Below, in pieces: positions 1 to 5,121 of a stretch of DNA of 5,796 nucleotides. This DNA is from Methanosarcinales archaeon (lineage in GTDB: Archaea; Halobacteriota; Methanosarcinia; Methanosarcinales; Methanocomedenaceae). Below the pieces are notes generated by a model. It made no database searches. It was not told the DNA's origin and saw nothing but the letters and a program-made list of their open reading frames with translations. Numbering within the stretch: position 1 is the first letter of the stretch; the number at the start of each line of letters is the position of its first letter. The stretch is taken from the NCBI GenBank assembly GCA_023136155.1, contig JAGLRT010000152.1:1-5796 (forward strand), in the 5' to 3' direction. The position numbers were made by a program, and so were the translations under genes.

Positions 1-9
1 TGGCTGGGC

Positions 10-27
10 AACCCCCGCATAGGGGTT
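10..27 (+). terminator. Candidate hairpin followed by T-rich tract
   Basis: AACCCC (10-15) and GGGGTT (22-27) form a perfect 6-bp stem with a 6-base loop. A T-rich run follows on the plus strand up to about base 48. This is the shape of a factor-independent or T-tract-assisted terminator for a rightward transcript entering from outside the window. It could equally be a hairpin at the end of a transposon. Without the sequence to the left the two cannot be separated. Confidence 0.35.
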
Positions 28-49
28 TGTTTCATTGGTTTTTGTTTAG

Positions 50-165
50 TACGCTTGAGCGTAGCGAAACACACACTTCGATCGAACCATTTAAGGTTCG
101 GCTGTGGTAACAACCGCCTCCAGGTTTAGAGTAACCACACACTCAATGAATACGGAATCAGAATA
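50..165 (+). other. Structured non-coding stretch; possible ncRNA or decayed insertion-element end
   Basis: Three inverted repeats follow one another: TACGC/GCGTA (50-54/59-63) around a TTGA loop, CGAACC/GGTTCG (83-88/95-100) around a 6-base loop, and TGTGGT/ACCACA (103-108/134-139), which encloses a smaller AACC/GGTT pair (112-115/123-126). The density of pairing is higher than in the other spacers of this window. The string from about 103 to 160 reminds me of right ends of IS200/IS605-type elements, where the tnpB 3' end overlaps a guide-RNA scaffold, but no transposase frame survives here. Alternatively it is the 3' untranslated part of the leftward argF transcript. Strand is uncertain because stems pair on both. 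Confidence 0.3.
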
Positions 166-186
166 TCGCTAATCAGATTTAAGCCT

Positions 187-1098
187 TTATGTTGACCCCA
201 TCAATTTAATCAGCAGAGCTTTCTGTGCATGCAGCCTGTTCTCGGCCTCATCCAGTATGGCAGAATGGGGTCCGGTCAGCACCTCATTAGTAATCTCCTC
301 ACCCCTATGTGCAGGCAGGCAGTGCAGTACCATAACATCATCTTTTGCCACATCCAGAAGCGCATCATTAATCTGGTACGGCCCCAGGTCGCACATCCTC
401 TGCTCCCTCTCATCCTCATCGCCCATGGAAATCCACACATCAGTGTAAAGAATATCGGCATTCCTGGCAGCATCTTTTGGATTTGTAACAATCTCAACCG
501 AGCCGCCCATTTCCAGGGCCCGATCCACAATATCTTTGTCAGGTTCGTAACCTTTTGGACAGCCCACACTCATCTGCATACCGGTAATAGCTGCAGCCAG
601 AATAGCAGAATTGCAAACATTGTTCCCATCCCCTACCCAGGCAAACTTCAAACCTTCAAGCCTTCCCTTATATTCCCTGATAGTCATAATGTCCGCCAAC
701 AACTGGCATGGGTGTTCCAGGTCTGACAAAGCATTGATAACAGGCACACTCGCATATTCACCCAGTTCAACAAGAGTATTGTGACTGTTTACCCTCGCCA
801 TTATGCCGTGTACGTACCTGGACATCACCTGGGCAGTATCACCGATGGTCTCTCCTCTTCCAAGCTGCAGGTCACGATAATTCAGGTACAGTGGATGACC
901 CCCCAGCTCATTCATTGCCACTTCAAAGGAAATCCGGGTCCGGGTTGAGGATTTTTCGAAAATCATAGCAAGGCTCTTGTTCTTGAGCTTCTCCACTACC
1001 ATACCACTGGCTCGTTTAGCTTTCAGTTCGTCTGCCATATCCAGCAGCTCAGTAATCTCATCGAGAGAGAGGTCACTTATGGATAATAAATTGGACAA
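187..1098 (-). CDS. argF: Ornithine carbamoyltransferase (argF)
   Basis: Cytoplasmic enzyme that joins carbamoyl phosphate to ornithine to give citrulline in arginine synthesis. In a 303-residue protein the carbamoyl-phosphate loop FEKSSTRTR lies at 47-55, HPCQ at 129-132, the ornithine-side motif DVWISMGDE at 220-228, and HCLPAHRG at 259-266. HPCQ together with the SMG motif marks an ornithine rather than aspartate carbamoyltransferase. A longer frame runs up to a TTG at 1134, but its first 12 residues do not look like the family. The TTG at 1098 sits 4 bases after a strong GGTGAT site and gives the usual family length of just over 300 residues, so it was chosen. It lies 51 bases downstream of purD on the same strand, so co-transcription is likely. 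All key motifs are present and the gene looks intact. Confidence 0.95.
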   Translation of the reverse strand: MSNLLSISDLSLDEITELLDMADELKAKRASGMVVEKLKNKSLAMIFEKSSTRTRISFEVAMNELGGHPLYLNYRDLQLGRGETIGDTAQVMSRYVHGIMARVNSHNTLVELGEYASVPVINALSDLEHPCQLLADIMTIREYKGRLEGLKFAWVGDGNNVCNSAILAAAITGMQMSVGCPKGYEPDKDIVDRALEMGGSVEIVTNPKDAARNADILYTDVWISMGDEDEREQRMCDLGPYQINDALLDVAKDDVMVLHCLPAHRGEEITNEVLTGPHSAILDEAENRLHAQKALLIKLMGST

Positions 1099-1102
1099 AA
1101 AT

Positions 1103-1110
1103 ATCACCTT
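1103..1110 (-). promoter_or_regulatory. Ribosome binding site that sets the argF start
   Basis: On the minus strand AAGGTGAT precedes TTG (1098-1096) by 4 bases and matches the anti-Shine-Dalgarno end of archaeal 16S rRNA well. In the longer reading frame this site would lie inside the coding sequence, which argues for the shorter argF with a TTG start. Confidence 0.75.
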
Positions 1111-1149
1111 TATTTTAATGAATCTCAGTGTCAACCAGCCTATTTATTA

Positions 1150-2460
1150 TTATCCCCTCAGGCTCTTCATATGATCCACACGCTTCTGTATCAATGCCTG
1201 CGTACCGATATCATGCCTGCATTCCAGTGGACCTTCCAGATTATTGAGAGCCTTCTCAGCAATCTGCTCGGCTTCCTTAATGGTATCGGCAATACCCACA
1301 ACAGCAGCAGCCCTTGACCCTGTGGTATACACTACTCCGTCTTTTTCATAAACACTCGAATAGAACAACAATGCTTCTCCGGTATCGCCCACCTGTATGG
1401 GTGCATCCTTTGTAGGATTCTCAGGATAACCCGCAGGCACCGCATATTTGCATACACTGGCCTTAGCGGCAAAGCCGACATCAACACTATCAAGGGTGCC
1501 AGTAGTCATGGCCTGCAAAATATCAATAAAATCAGTCTCCAGCAACGGAAGCACATTCATAGCTTCAGGGTCTCCGAAACGGGCATTGAATTCAATCACC
1601 CTGATGCCATTGGCGGTCAGTATAAACTGACCATACAGGATACCACAATATTCCACCCCGGTCTCCTCCCTGACCCTGGCCACAACATCTTTCATTATCT
1701 GCTTTGCCTCTTCATAATCTCCATCATTCATAAAAGGCAGCAGATGCCCCGCATCATTATATGACCCCATACCTCCGGTATTGGGCCCCAAGTCACCTTC
1801 ATACGCCCGCTTGTGGTCTTGCACAGATGGTGCAAATGCAAGATGGCTGCCGTCCACAAAGGCATGGATTGTTACTTCCTCTCCCTTAAGGTTCTCCTCA
1901 ATGACCACAACATCTCCGGCCAGCAGTTCACTTACGTAAGCCTTGGCAGCATCCCTGTCAGGAAGCTGGTCTCCCATGACCTTTACGCCCTTACCACCTG
2001 TCAAACCTGCAGGTTTCACAGCCACATCTCCCAGTTCATCCACGTACATGAGAGCAGCCTCCTCCTGGGTTTTGTCGAATATCCTGAACTCCGGAAGCCC
2101 GGCAATACCGTATTTCTCCATAAAACTACGCGTCCATGCCTTATCGAATTCCAGTTTGGCAGCTGCACGTTTTGGTCCCACTGAAGGGATGCCCGCAATT
2201 TCAAGGGCATCTGCCAGTCCTGCCGCCAACGGACTTTCAGGCCCGATAACCGCAATATCTATGCCTGACTTAACCGCATATTCGGTGACCTTATCCACCT
2301 CAGTTTCTGCATTTATAAGGTAATCCTCACATAGCCCTGCAATTCCAGGATTCTTTTTCGACATCACTGCAAAGAGCTGATAAGTACGCCCACTTCCGGA
2401 GATGGCATGTGCAATAACATGCTCACGCCCTCCTCCGCCTACTAATAGTATTTTGATCAT
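1150..2460 (-). CDS. purD: Phosphoribosylamine-glycine ligase (purD, GAR synthetase)
   Basis: Uses ATP to join glycine to 5-phosphoribosylamine, giving glycinamide ribonucleotide, the second step of purine synthesis; cytoplasmic. The protein has 436 residues. The N-terminal domain opens with GGGGREH (8-14) and has [14 protein letters not shown] (71-84). The ATP-grasp part has [11 protein letters not shown] (149-159), [10 protein letters not shown] (188-197) and the Mg/ATP-binding region with [14 protein letters not shown] (221-234), then [13 protein letters not shown] (289-301), which contains the family signature RFGDPEAM. The C-terminal domain follows with a PAGYP element (342-346). Start ATG at 2460 has GAGGA 6 bases upstream; an in-frame TTG 20 codons earlier adds residues unlike the family. 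It is a stand-alone PurD, not fused to other purine enzymes, and is followed by argF on the same strand. It looks intact. Confidence 0.96.
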   Translation of the reverse strand: MIKILLVGGGGREHVIAHAISGSGRTYQLFAVMSKKNPGIAGLCEDYLINAETEVDKVTEYAVKSGIDIAVIGPESPLAAGLADALEIAGIPSVGPKRAAAKLEFDKAWTRSFMEKYGIAGLPEFRIFDKTQEEAALMYVDELGDVAVKPAGLTGGKGVKVMGDQLPDRDAAKAYVSELLAGDVVVIEENLKGEEVTIHAFVDGSHLAFAPSVQDHKRAYEGDLGPNTGGMGSYNDAGHLLPFMNDGDYEEAKQIMKDVVARVREETGVEYCGILYGQFILTANGIRVIEFNARFGDPEAMNVLPLLETDFIDILQAMTTGTLDSVDVGFAAKASVCKYAVPAGYPENPTKDAPIQVGDTGEALLFYSSVYEKDGVVYTTGSRAAAVVGIADTIKEAEQIAEKALNNLEGPLECRHDIGTQALIQKRVDHMKSLRG

Positions 2461-2466
2461 TAGAAG

Positions 2467-2471
2467 TCCTC
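2467..2471 (-). promoter_or_regulatory. purD ribosome binding site
   Basis: GAGGA on the minus strand lies 6 bases before the ATG at 2460. It supports this start over the upstream in-frame TTG at 2520. Confidence 0.65.
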
Positions 2472-2663
2472 GATATGAATTTGTCAGTATATTCCAATCA
2501 TTCTGTAGACACTGATTCAATAATATCCATTAATAAGGTTGTGTTTTTTTTGTACATGCTACACTACTGCTTATCACTACCAAACTTGCATTCACAATCA
2601 GAAACAACGAATAGTTATTAATATATTTATCAATTCATTAATTTATCGTACAATTTGTAAAGG

Positions 2664-2670
2664 TTTATTA
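2664..2670 (+). promoter_or_regulatory. Candidate TATA box for the small membrane protein gene at 2718
   Basis: TTTATTA preceded by a purine-rich AAAGG (a possible BRE). With the usual archaeal spacing, transcription would start near 2694, leaving a leader of about 24 bases that contains GGAG at 2704-2707. An AT-rich alternative, TTAATATATTTAT, lies near 2618-2630. The rest of the 2461-2717 spacer is AT-rich, with a run of T at 2544-2551 and no other clear element. A purD TATA box on the minus strand is probably among the AT-rich stretches at 2485-2540, but none stands out. Confidence 0.4.
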
Positions 2671-2672
2671 CC

Positions 2673-2684
2673 TGTTACGTAACA
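2673..2684. promoter_or_regulatory. Perfect 12-bp palindrome, candidate operator
   Basis: TGTTACGTAACA reads the same on both strands. It lies directly between the candidate TATA box (2664-2670) and the predicted transcription start (about 2694), where a bound dimeric repressor would block initiation. No regulator gene is seen nearby. Confidence 0.35.
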
Positions 2685-2717
2685 TAAGCGTGCAATGCTT
2701 AGCGGAGTTGATGGTTG

Positions 2718-3047
2718 ATGGAAGCAAGAGATATTATTTTTTCAGTAGTTATGATCGTTTCATCCTTTGTATTGACTTATAAATGGATGAGCAGGTTTTC
2801 TTCATCTAATAATGCAGCAGATGCGATTGTGGTGCTTGCAGCAATGGTTTTAATTGGTTCCCTGGCAGCCATGATTCTTTCTGTAGACATGAGGATGAGA
2901 CGGATCGAATCCATGTTAGAGGCAAAAGAGCGTTCATTAAGGATCAATATCCTGAGTGTTGAAGAAAATCTTGACAAAAAACTGAACACAGTTCTCAATA
3001 AAACCAATAGTTCAATGGAAGAAATGTCACGACGGATGTATAGATAG
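2718..3047 (+). CDS. Small membrane protein with two TM helices and a coiled-coil tail
   Basis: I do not recognise a named family. The 109-residue protein has two hydrophobic helices, about 5-20 and 35-56, joined by a short polar loop with serines and asparagines. It then has an arginine-rich junction (DMRMRRIE, 57-64) and a charged helical tail (65-105) of coiled-coil character. By the positive-inside rule the tail and the short N-terminus should both be cytoplasmic. The tail could drive oligomerisation or bind a partner. Start: ATG at 2718 is preferred; a TTG directly before it (2715) is also open, and GGAG at 2704-2707 is 10 or 7 bases away respectively, so the choice is not settled. It stands alone, divergent from purD and convergent with the gene ending at 3064. 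Confidence 0.75.
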   Translation: MEARDIIFSVVMIVSSFVLTYKWMSRFSSSNNAADAIVVLAAMVLIGSLAAMILSVDMRMRRIESMLEAKERSLRINILSVEENLDKKLNTVLNKTNSSMEEMSRRMYR

Positions 3048-3051
3048 GGGC

Positions 3052-3069
3052 AATTAGCATTTCCTAATT
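3052..3069. terminator. Inverted repeat between convergent genes
   Basis: AATTAG (3052-3057) and CTAATT (3064-3069) form a 6-bp AT-rich stem with a 6-base loop. It sits between the stop codon at 3047 and the converging gene whose stop codon (3064-3066) it overlaps. It is a weak hairpin with no strong T run, so a two-way terminator role is only a guess. Confidence 0.25.
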
Positions 3070-3369
3070 CTGAAAAGCTAAACTAACTATCGACTCAACA
3101 CGGCCTATGGCATCGGCAGCATCATCCACATCAGTAACCCTCCTTACGTCTATTCGCCCTTTGCGATATATCATGACTTGCCAGTCGTCAAGCCTGAATC
3201 TGGCAACTCCCAAACGAATAGAACAGCGTCTCTCCGGAACATCCAGCTCATCCAGTATCCTGCATACCATTTCCATATCCAGGTCAAGGCCAAAATTTGA
3301 TTCTGCAATGAAAAGGTTGGGGTCTTCTATACAAGGTCTGGCAAGGACTATATCTCCTTTTGTACGCAT
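3064..3369 (-). CDS. Conserved-looking small protein, possible single TBP-like repeat
   Basis: No named function is known to me. The 101-residue protein is soluble, with no membrane segment, and has three cysteines (13, 36, 49) not arranged as a metal site. From residue 23 its pattern follows one repeat of the TATA-binding-protein fold: ESNFGLDLD (23-31, compare SxxLGxxLDL in TBP), a helix to about 41, a strand ending RFRL (57-60), then MIYRKGR (66-72, compare LIFxSGK) and DVDDAADAI (80-88, compare SxEDAxxAI). A full TBP has two such repeats of about 90 residues; this has one. The start codon ATG at 3369 lacks a usable Shine-Dalgarno site, but a TATA box lies about 30 bases upstream, so the mRNA is probably leaderless. 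The TBP link is my reading of residue spacing, not a search result. Confidence 0.7.
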   Translation of the reverse strand: MRTKGDIVLARPCIEDPNLFIAESNFGLDLDMEMVCRILDELDVPERRCSIRLGVARFRLDDWQVMIYRKGRIDVRRVTDVDDAADAIGRVESIVSLAFQN

Positions 3370-3395
3370 ACCTGACTACTATATCTCAAAGAGGG

Positions 3396-3405
3396 TATAT
3401 TATAA
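3396..3405 (-). promoter_or_regulatory. TATA box for the gene at 3369, indicating a leaderless mRNA
   Basis: The minus strand reads TTATAATATA, centred about 30 bases before the ATG at 3369. Archaeal TATA boxes sit about 26-27 bases before the transcription start, so the RNA would begin within a few bases of the start codon. This fits the missing ribosome binding site. The AT-rich core is nearly symmetric, so it may also serve the rightward BofA gene. Confidence 0.5.
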
Positions 3406-3453
3406 TTGGGGATAATGACTAAATAATATTGTTTTGATAAACTAAAAAAGTGT

Positions 3454-3459
3454 AAGGAG
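3454..3459 (+). promoter_or_regulatory. Ribosome binding site of the BofA-family gene
   Basis: AAGGAG, 10 bases before the ATG at 3470. This gene therefore uses a leadered mRNA, unlike its divergent neighbour. A TATA-like TAAATAATATT at 3420-3430 would give a short leader; the AT-rich element at 3396-3405 would give one of about 40 bases. Confidence 0.6.
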
Positions 3460-3469
3460 AAATAATAAT

Positions 3470-3757
3470 ATGCCATTGGATTTTATAACAATTGACGGAT
3501 TGGCAATCCTTGCGGTCGCCATTGTAGCATTTGTAGCAGTGTACTATGTACTTAAAGTAATAAAATACCTTATTGTAAATTCATTTATTGGGCTGATATT
3601 GCTATTTACCTCAAACTTTGTCATCGGAATGCTGGACCTGGGTTTTTCAGTTGACATCAACTGGGTATCAATATTAATCTGTGCCCTGGGCGGAATACCA
3701 GGGGTTATAATCGTCATATTACTTGGGTTTTTGAATGTACCACTCGTACCGGTATAA
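3470..3757 (+). CDS. BofA-family (SigmaK-processing inhibitor-like) membrane protein
   Basis: Integral membrane protein of 95 residues with three hydrophobic segments, about 9-30, 33-55 and 66-88. The family pattern is visible: VNSFIGLILLFTSN (36-49) in the second segment, a short loop with DINW (62-65, the IPIN-like position), then GGIPGVIIVILL (74-85). In Bacillus BofA holds back a membrane protease during sporulation. Archaea have neither sigma K nor endospores, so the bacterial name describes ancestry and fold, not role. No intramembrane protease gene is visible in the window. The ATG is well placed after AAGGAG. It converges on the zinc-ribbon gene, with a hairpin between them. Family assignment is fairly sure; function is unknown. 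Confidence 0.85.
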   Translation: MPLDFITIDGLAILAVAIVAFVAVYYVLKVIKYLIVNSFIGLILLFTSNFVIGMLDLGFSVDINWVSILICALGGIPGVIIVILLGFLNVPLVPV

Positions 3758-3781
3758 ATTCCGATATCGAAAAAATAACTG

Positions 3782-3802
3782 GCAGGGGACGAAGGCCCCT
3801 GC
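3782..3802 (-). terminator. Hairpin terminator between convergent genes
   Basis: GCAGGGG (3782-3788) and CCCCTGC (3796-3802) form a perfect 7-bp GC-rich stem with a 7-base loop. Read on the minus strand, the hairpin is followed after a few bases by TTATTTTTT (3768-3776), so it best fits termination of the leftward zinc-ribbon transcript that ends at 3808. On the plus strand the following bases are AT-rich (ATAATTTATA), so it may also stop the BofA transcript. Confidence 0.65.
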
Positions 3803-3807
3803 ATAAT

Positions 3808-4305
3808 TTATACAAGTTTGGGCGAGTAATATTTCTTTATCACTGTACTGCACTGGTCACATGAAATCATAAGCCAGTCGCCCACATTCTCTGTCTGGAA
3901 ATGATAGAAAATGGACGAATCGCAGTTTGGACATACATAGAATTCCTTGAAATAGTAGTTGTAGAACTCAGGAGTATCCTTCAACCATTCCAGCGCCTGC
4001 AACATCAGTTCAAGGTACCGCTGTTTCGGTCCTCCTGATTCCAGTTCAGTACGCAGCCGATTACCAACATCCTGTATCTGGTGTTTTGACTCGCGCTGAA
4101 TCTTCTTATAGTCTGATACATACTTGCTGCTGTTTTCAAGATATCTCTGATATCCCTTATGCACGTCATTTCCCTTTTGCTGAATCGTCCTGAGGAAATA
4201 TTCACTCATCAGGTCTTCAAGCAGGTCGTGGCAGGTTGTACAGATATTGTATTTTGGATAATATTTTGTATCCTGCAACTCACCGCATATTTCACACGTT
4301 TCCAT
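3808..4305 (-). CDS. Double zinc-ribbon protein of unknown function
   Basis: A soluble protein of 165 residues with two four-cysteine sites that look like zinc ribbons. The N-terminal one is CEIC (4-7) with CTTC (22-25). The C-terminal one is CPNC (125-128) with CDQC (149-152). Between them lies a charged, helix-rich stretch (about 27-120) with many lysines, arginines and tyrosines. The layout suggests an adaptor that binds protein or nucleic acid, but no family is recognised. Start: an ATG at 4314 adds MKH but abuts GGAG with no spacing, while the ATG at 4305 sits 9 bases after that GGAG and is preferred. It follows the DUF22-like gene so closely that its ribosome binding site overlaps that gene's stop codon, so translation is probably coupled. 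A hairpin terminator follows. Confidence 0.8.
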   Translation of the reverse strand: METCEICGELQDTKYYPKYNICTTCHDLLEDLMSEYFLRTIQQKGNDVHKGYQRYLENSSKYVSDYKKIQRESKHQIQDVGNRLRTELESGGPKQRYLELMLQALEWLKDTPEFYNYYFKEFYVCPNCDSSIFYHFQTENVGDWLMISCDQCSTVIKKYYSPKLV

Positions 4306-4314
4306 GTGTTTCAT

Positions 4315-4318
4315 CTCC
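4315..4318 (-). promoter_or_regulatory. Ribosome binding site overlapping the upstream stop codon
   Basis: On the minus strand the order is TAG (stop of the DUF22-like gene), GAG, ATG, then AAACAC and a second ATG. The GGAG uses the last base of the stop codon. It is 0 bases from the ATG at 4314 and 9 bases from the ATG at 4305, which favours the inner start. Confidence 0.6.
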
Positions 4319-4737
4319 TACTTGACTTTCACAGGAACTGAAGCATCCCGGGTGAACATTATCGGGAATACGTTGATGACAGCCAGCAGGTCGCCTTTCC
4401 TGACCTCCCCTGAATCGATACCCAGGACAAAGGCCGAATCTACCACCCGATCGTATTCCACAGGTGCAGAACAGCCCCCCTTACCCCCAATTTTCACCAC
4501 TGAGACCAGTGCATGATGATTAAATGCACAGGGCAGAGCAAGGGTATCTTTCTGTACATGGATTTCCTTGATCTTGATTTTTTCAAATTTTCCAGTTCCA
4601 ATTGTTATGTCCTCATCGGCGATCACCATCTCCCATTTAGCCCGTGTGGCCATGGTAAATTCATATGGCGATGCTTGAATCTCATTTGACAGGATTTCAC
4701 CGTCTTCCTTTGAAACTATGTTCACGATTGCTGGCAT
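4318..4737 (-). CDS. DUF22-like archaeal protein
   Basis: Soluble protein of 139 residues, rich in beta-strand residues, with no signal or membrane segment. It resembles the archaeal DUF22 family as I remember it. The striking parts are KWEMVIADEDI (34-44), LPCAFNHHA (68-76), VEYDRVVDSAFVLG (93-106) and GEVRKGDLLAVINVFP (110-125). The paired histidines next to a cysteine in LPCAFNHHA could bind a metal or form an active site, but this is only inferred. Function of the family is not known to me. Start: a GTG three codons upstream (4746) is open, but its bases belong to the GAGGTGAT site, so ATG 4737 is chosen. It is first in a two-gene unit with the zinc-ribbon protein, 12 bases ahead of that gene's preferred start. 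The DUF22 assignment needs a profile search. Confidence 0.8.
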   Translation of the reverse strand: MPAIVNIVSKEDGEILSNEIQASPYEFTMATRAKWEMVIADEDITIGTGKFEKIKIKEIHVQKDTLALPCAFNHHALVSVVKIGGKGGCSAPVEYDRVVDSAFVLGIDSGEVRKGDLLAVINVFPIMFTRDASVPVKVK

Positions 4738-4741
4738 ATTT

Positions 4742-4749
4742 ATCACCTC
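4742..4749 (-). promoter_or_regulatory. Strong ribosome binding site of the DUF22-like gene
   Basis: GAGGTGAT on the minus strand, a near-complete match to the archaeal anti-Shine-Dalgarno, 4 bases before the ATG at 4737. It excludes the in-frame GTG at 4746, which lies inside it. Confidence 0.7.
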
Positions 4750-4770
4750 TAATGCAGTATGGTTTTCATC

Positions 4771-4780
4771 TATATAAATA
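4771..4780 (-). promoter_or_regulatory. TATA box for the DUF22-like/zinc-ribbon pair
   Basis: The minus strand reads TATTTATATA, a close match to the archaeal TATA consensus. It predicts a transcription start near 4750, just ahead of the GAGGTGAT site, so the leader would be very short. A second AT-rich candidate (TATATAAC on the minus strand) lies near 4797-4804. Confidence 0.5.
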
Positions 4781-4834
4781 TTGTCATGTTTAATCGTTAT
4801 ATATTGGTGTCAATCACTTATCTTTTCAACTATG

Positions 4835-4850
4835 ATTAAACTGGTTTAAT
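4835..4850. repeat. Inverted repeat ATTAAAC-TG-GTTTAAT
   Basis: Two perfect 7-base arms (4835-4841 and 4844-4850) are separated by 2 bases. The spacer is too short for a good RNA hairpin, so a binding site for a dimeric protein is more likely. It lies about 100 bases upstream of the DUF22-like start and just past the stop of the broken frame at 4859. Confidence 0.4.
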
Positions 4851-4858
4851 ATTTCGTG

Positions 4859-5067
4859 TTATAAATGATGACCATTTGATTTTATTTGGCAAATAATGAA
4901 ATCTGTTAAGCATTTAATGCCGTCTTTATCCTTATAATCATGGTATATTTTTTTGTAATCCAGATCAGAATATTCAATCTTTTCTACGATTCCCATGTTT
5001 TCGTGGAGCAATTTTATTGTTTCATATTCAATGGGTACGAGAGTTCTTCCAGTATTTCCCTATCCAT
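4859..5067 (-). pseudogene. Small frameshifted reading frame, possible broken gene
   Basis: This spacer (4738-5121) is more than 300 bases long and has no intact gene, but the minus strand holds a split frame. From ATG 5067 it reads MDREILEELSYP and would hit a stop soon after. Adding one base at the CCC run (5033-5035) joins it to a frame open to the TAA at 4859-4861: IEYETIKLLHENMGIVEKIE, then acidic and lysine/tyrosine-rich residues, ending QIKSNGHHL, about 69 residues in all. The composition resembles a small soluble helical protein rather than random AT-rich translation, but no family is recognised. There is no clear ribosome binding site. The TATA element at 5091-5100 lies about 29 bases upstream and would give a leaderless mRNA. 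It could be a pseudogene, a sequencing error in a real gene, or chance. Confidence 0.35.
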
Positions 5068-5090
5068 CAAAACTGTTAAACCCACGACAA

Positions 5091-5100
5091 TCTTAAATAG
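5091..5100 (+). promoter_or_regulatory. TATA box for the DUF116 gene, indicating a leaderless mRNA
   Basis: TCTTAAATAG is centred about 26 bases before the ATG at 5122, which is the normal distance from a TATA box to the transcription start. No Shine-Dalgarno site precedes that ATG. Both facts point to an mRNA that begins at or next to the start codon. On the minus strand the same bases read CTATTTAAGA and could serve the broken frame starting at 5067. Confidence 0.55.
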
Positions 5101-5121
5101 CGACATAACCGTTTTTGTTTC

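Noticed and set aside
1..129. Plus-strand frame open from the window edge to a stop at 127-129
   Set aside because: Its 42 residues resemble no known protein end, and the stretch is full of inverted repeats, which fits non-coding or decayed sequence better.
229..726. Plus-strand open frame of 165 codons
   Set aside because: It lies wholly antisense to argF, whose motifs are unmistakable, and its translation shows no family features.
1932..1941. Palindrome CTTACGTAAG, similar to the one at 2673-2684
   Set aside because: It lies inside purD coding sequence away from any promoter and is best explained by chance.
1813..2323. Two plus-strand open frames overlapping each other
   Set aside because: Both are antisense shadows of purD; no ribosome binding site or promoter supports them.
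2544..2551. Run of eight T in the purD upstream spacer as a terminator
   Set aside because: No hairpin precedes it and no gene on the plus strand ends there.
3107..3415. Plus-strand frame of 102 codons opposite the TBP-like gene
   Set aside because: Its serine-rich translation is typical of an antisense shadow; the minus-strand protein has a much more natural composition and a fitting TATA box.
4312..4314. ATG at 4314 as start of the zinc-ribbon gene
   Set aside because: It touches the GGAG site with no spacer, while the ATG 9 bases further in has normal spacing. The difference is only three residues, so the call is tentative.
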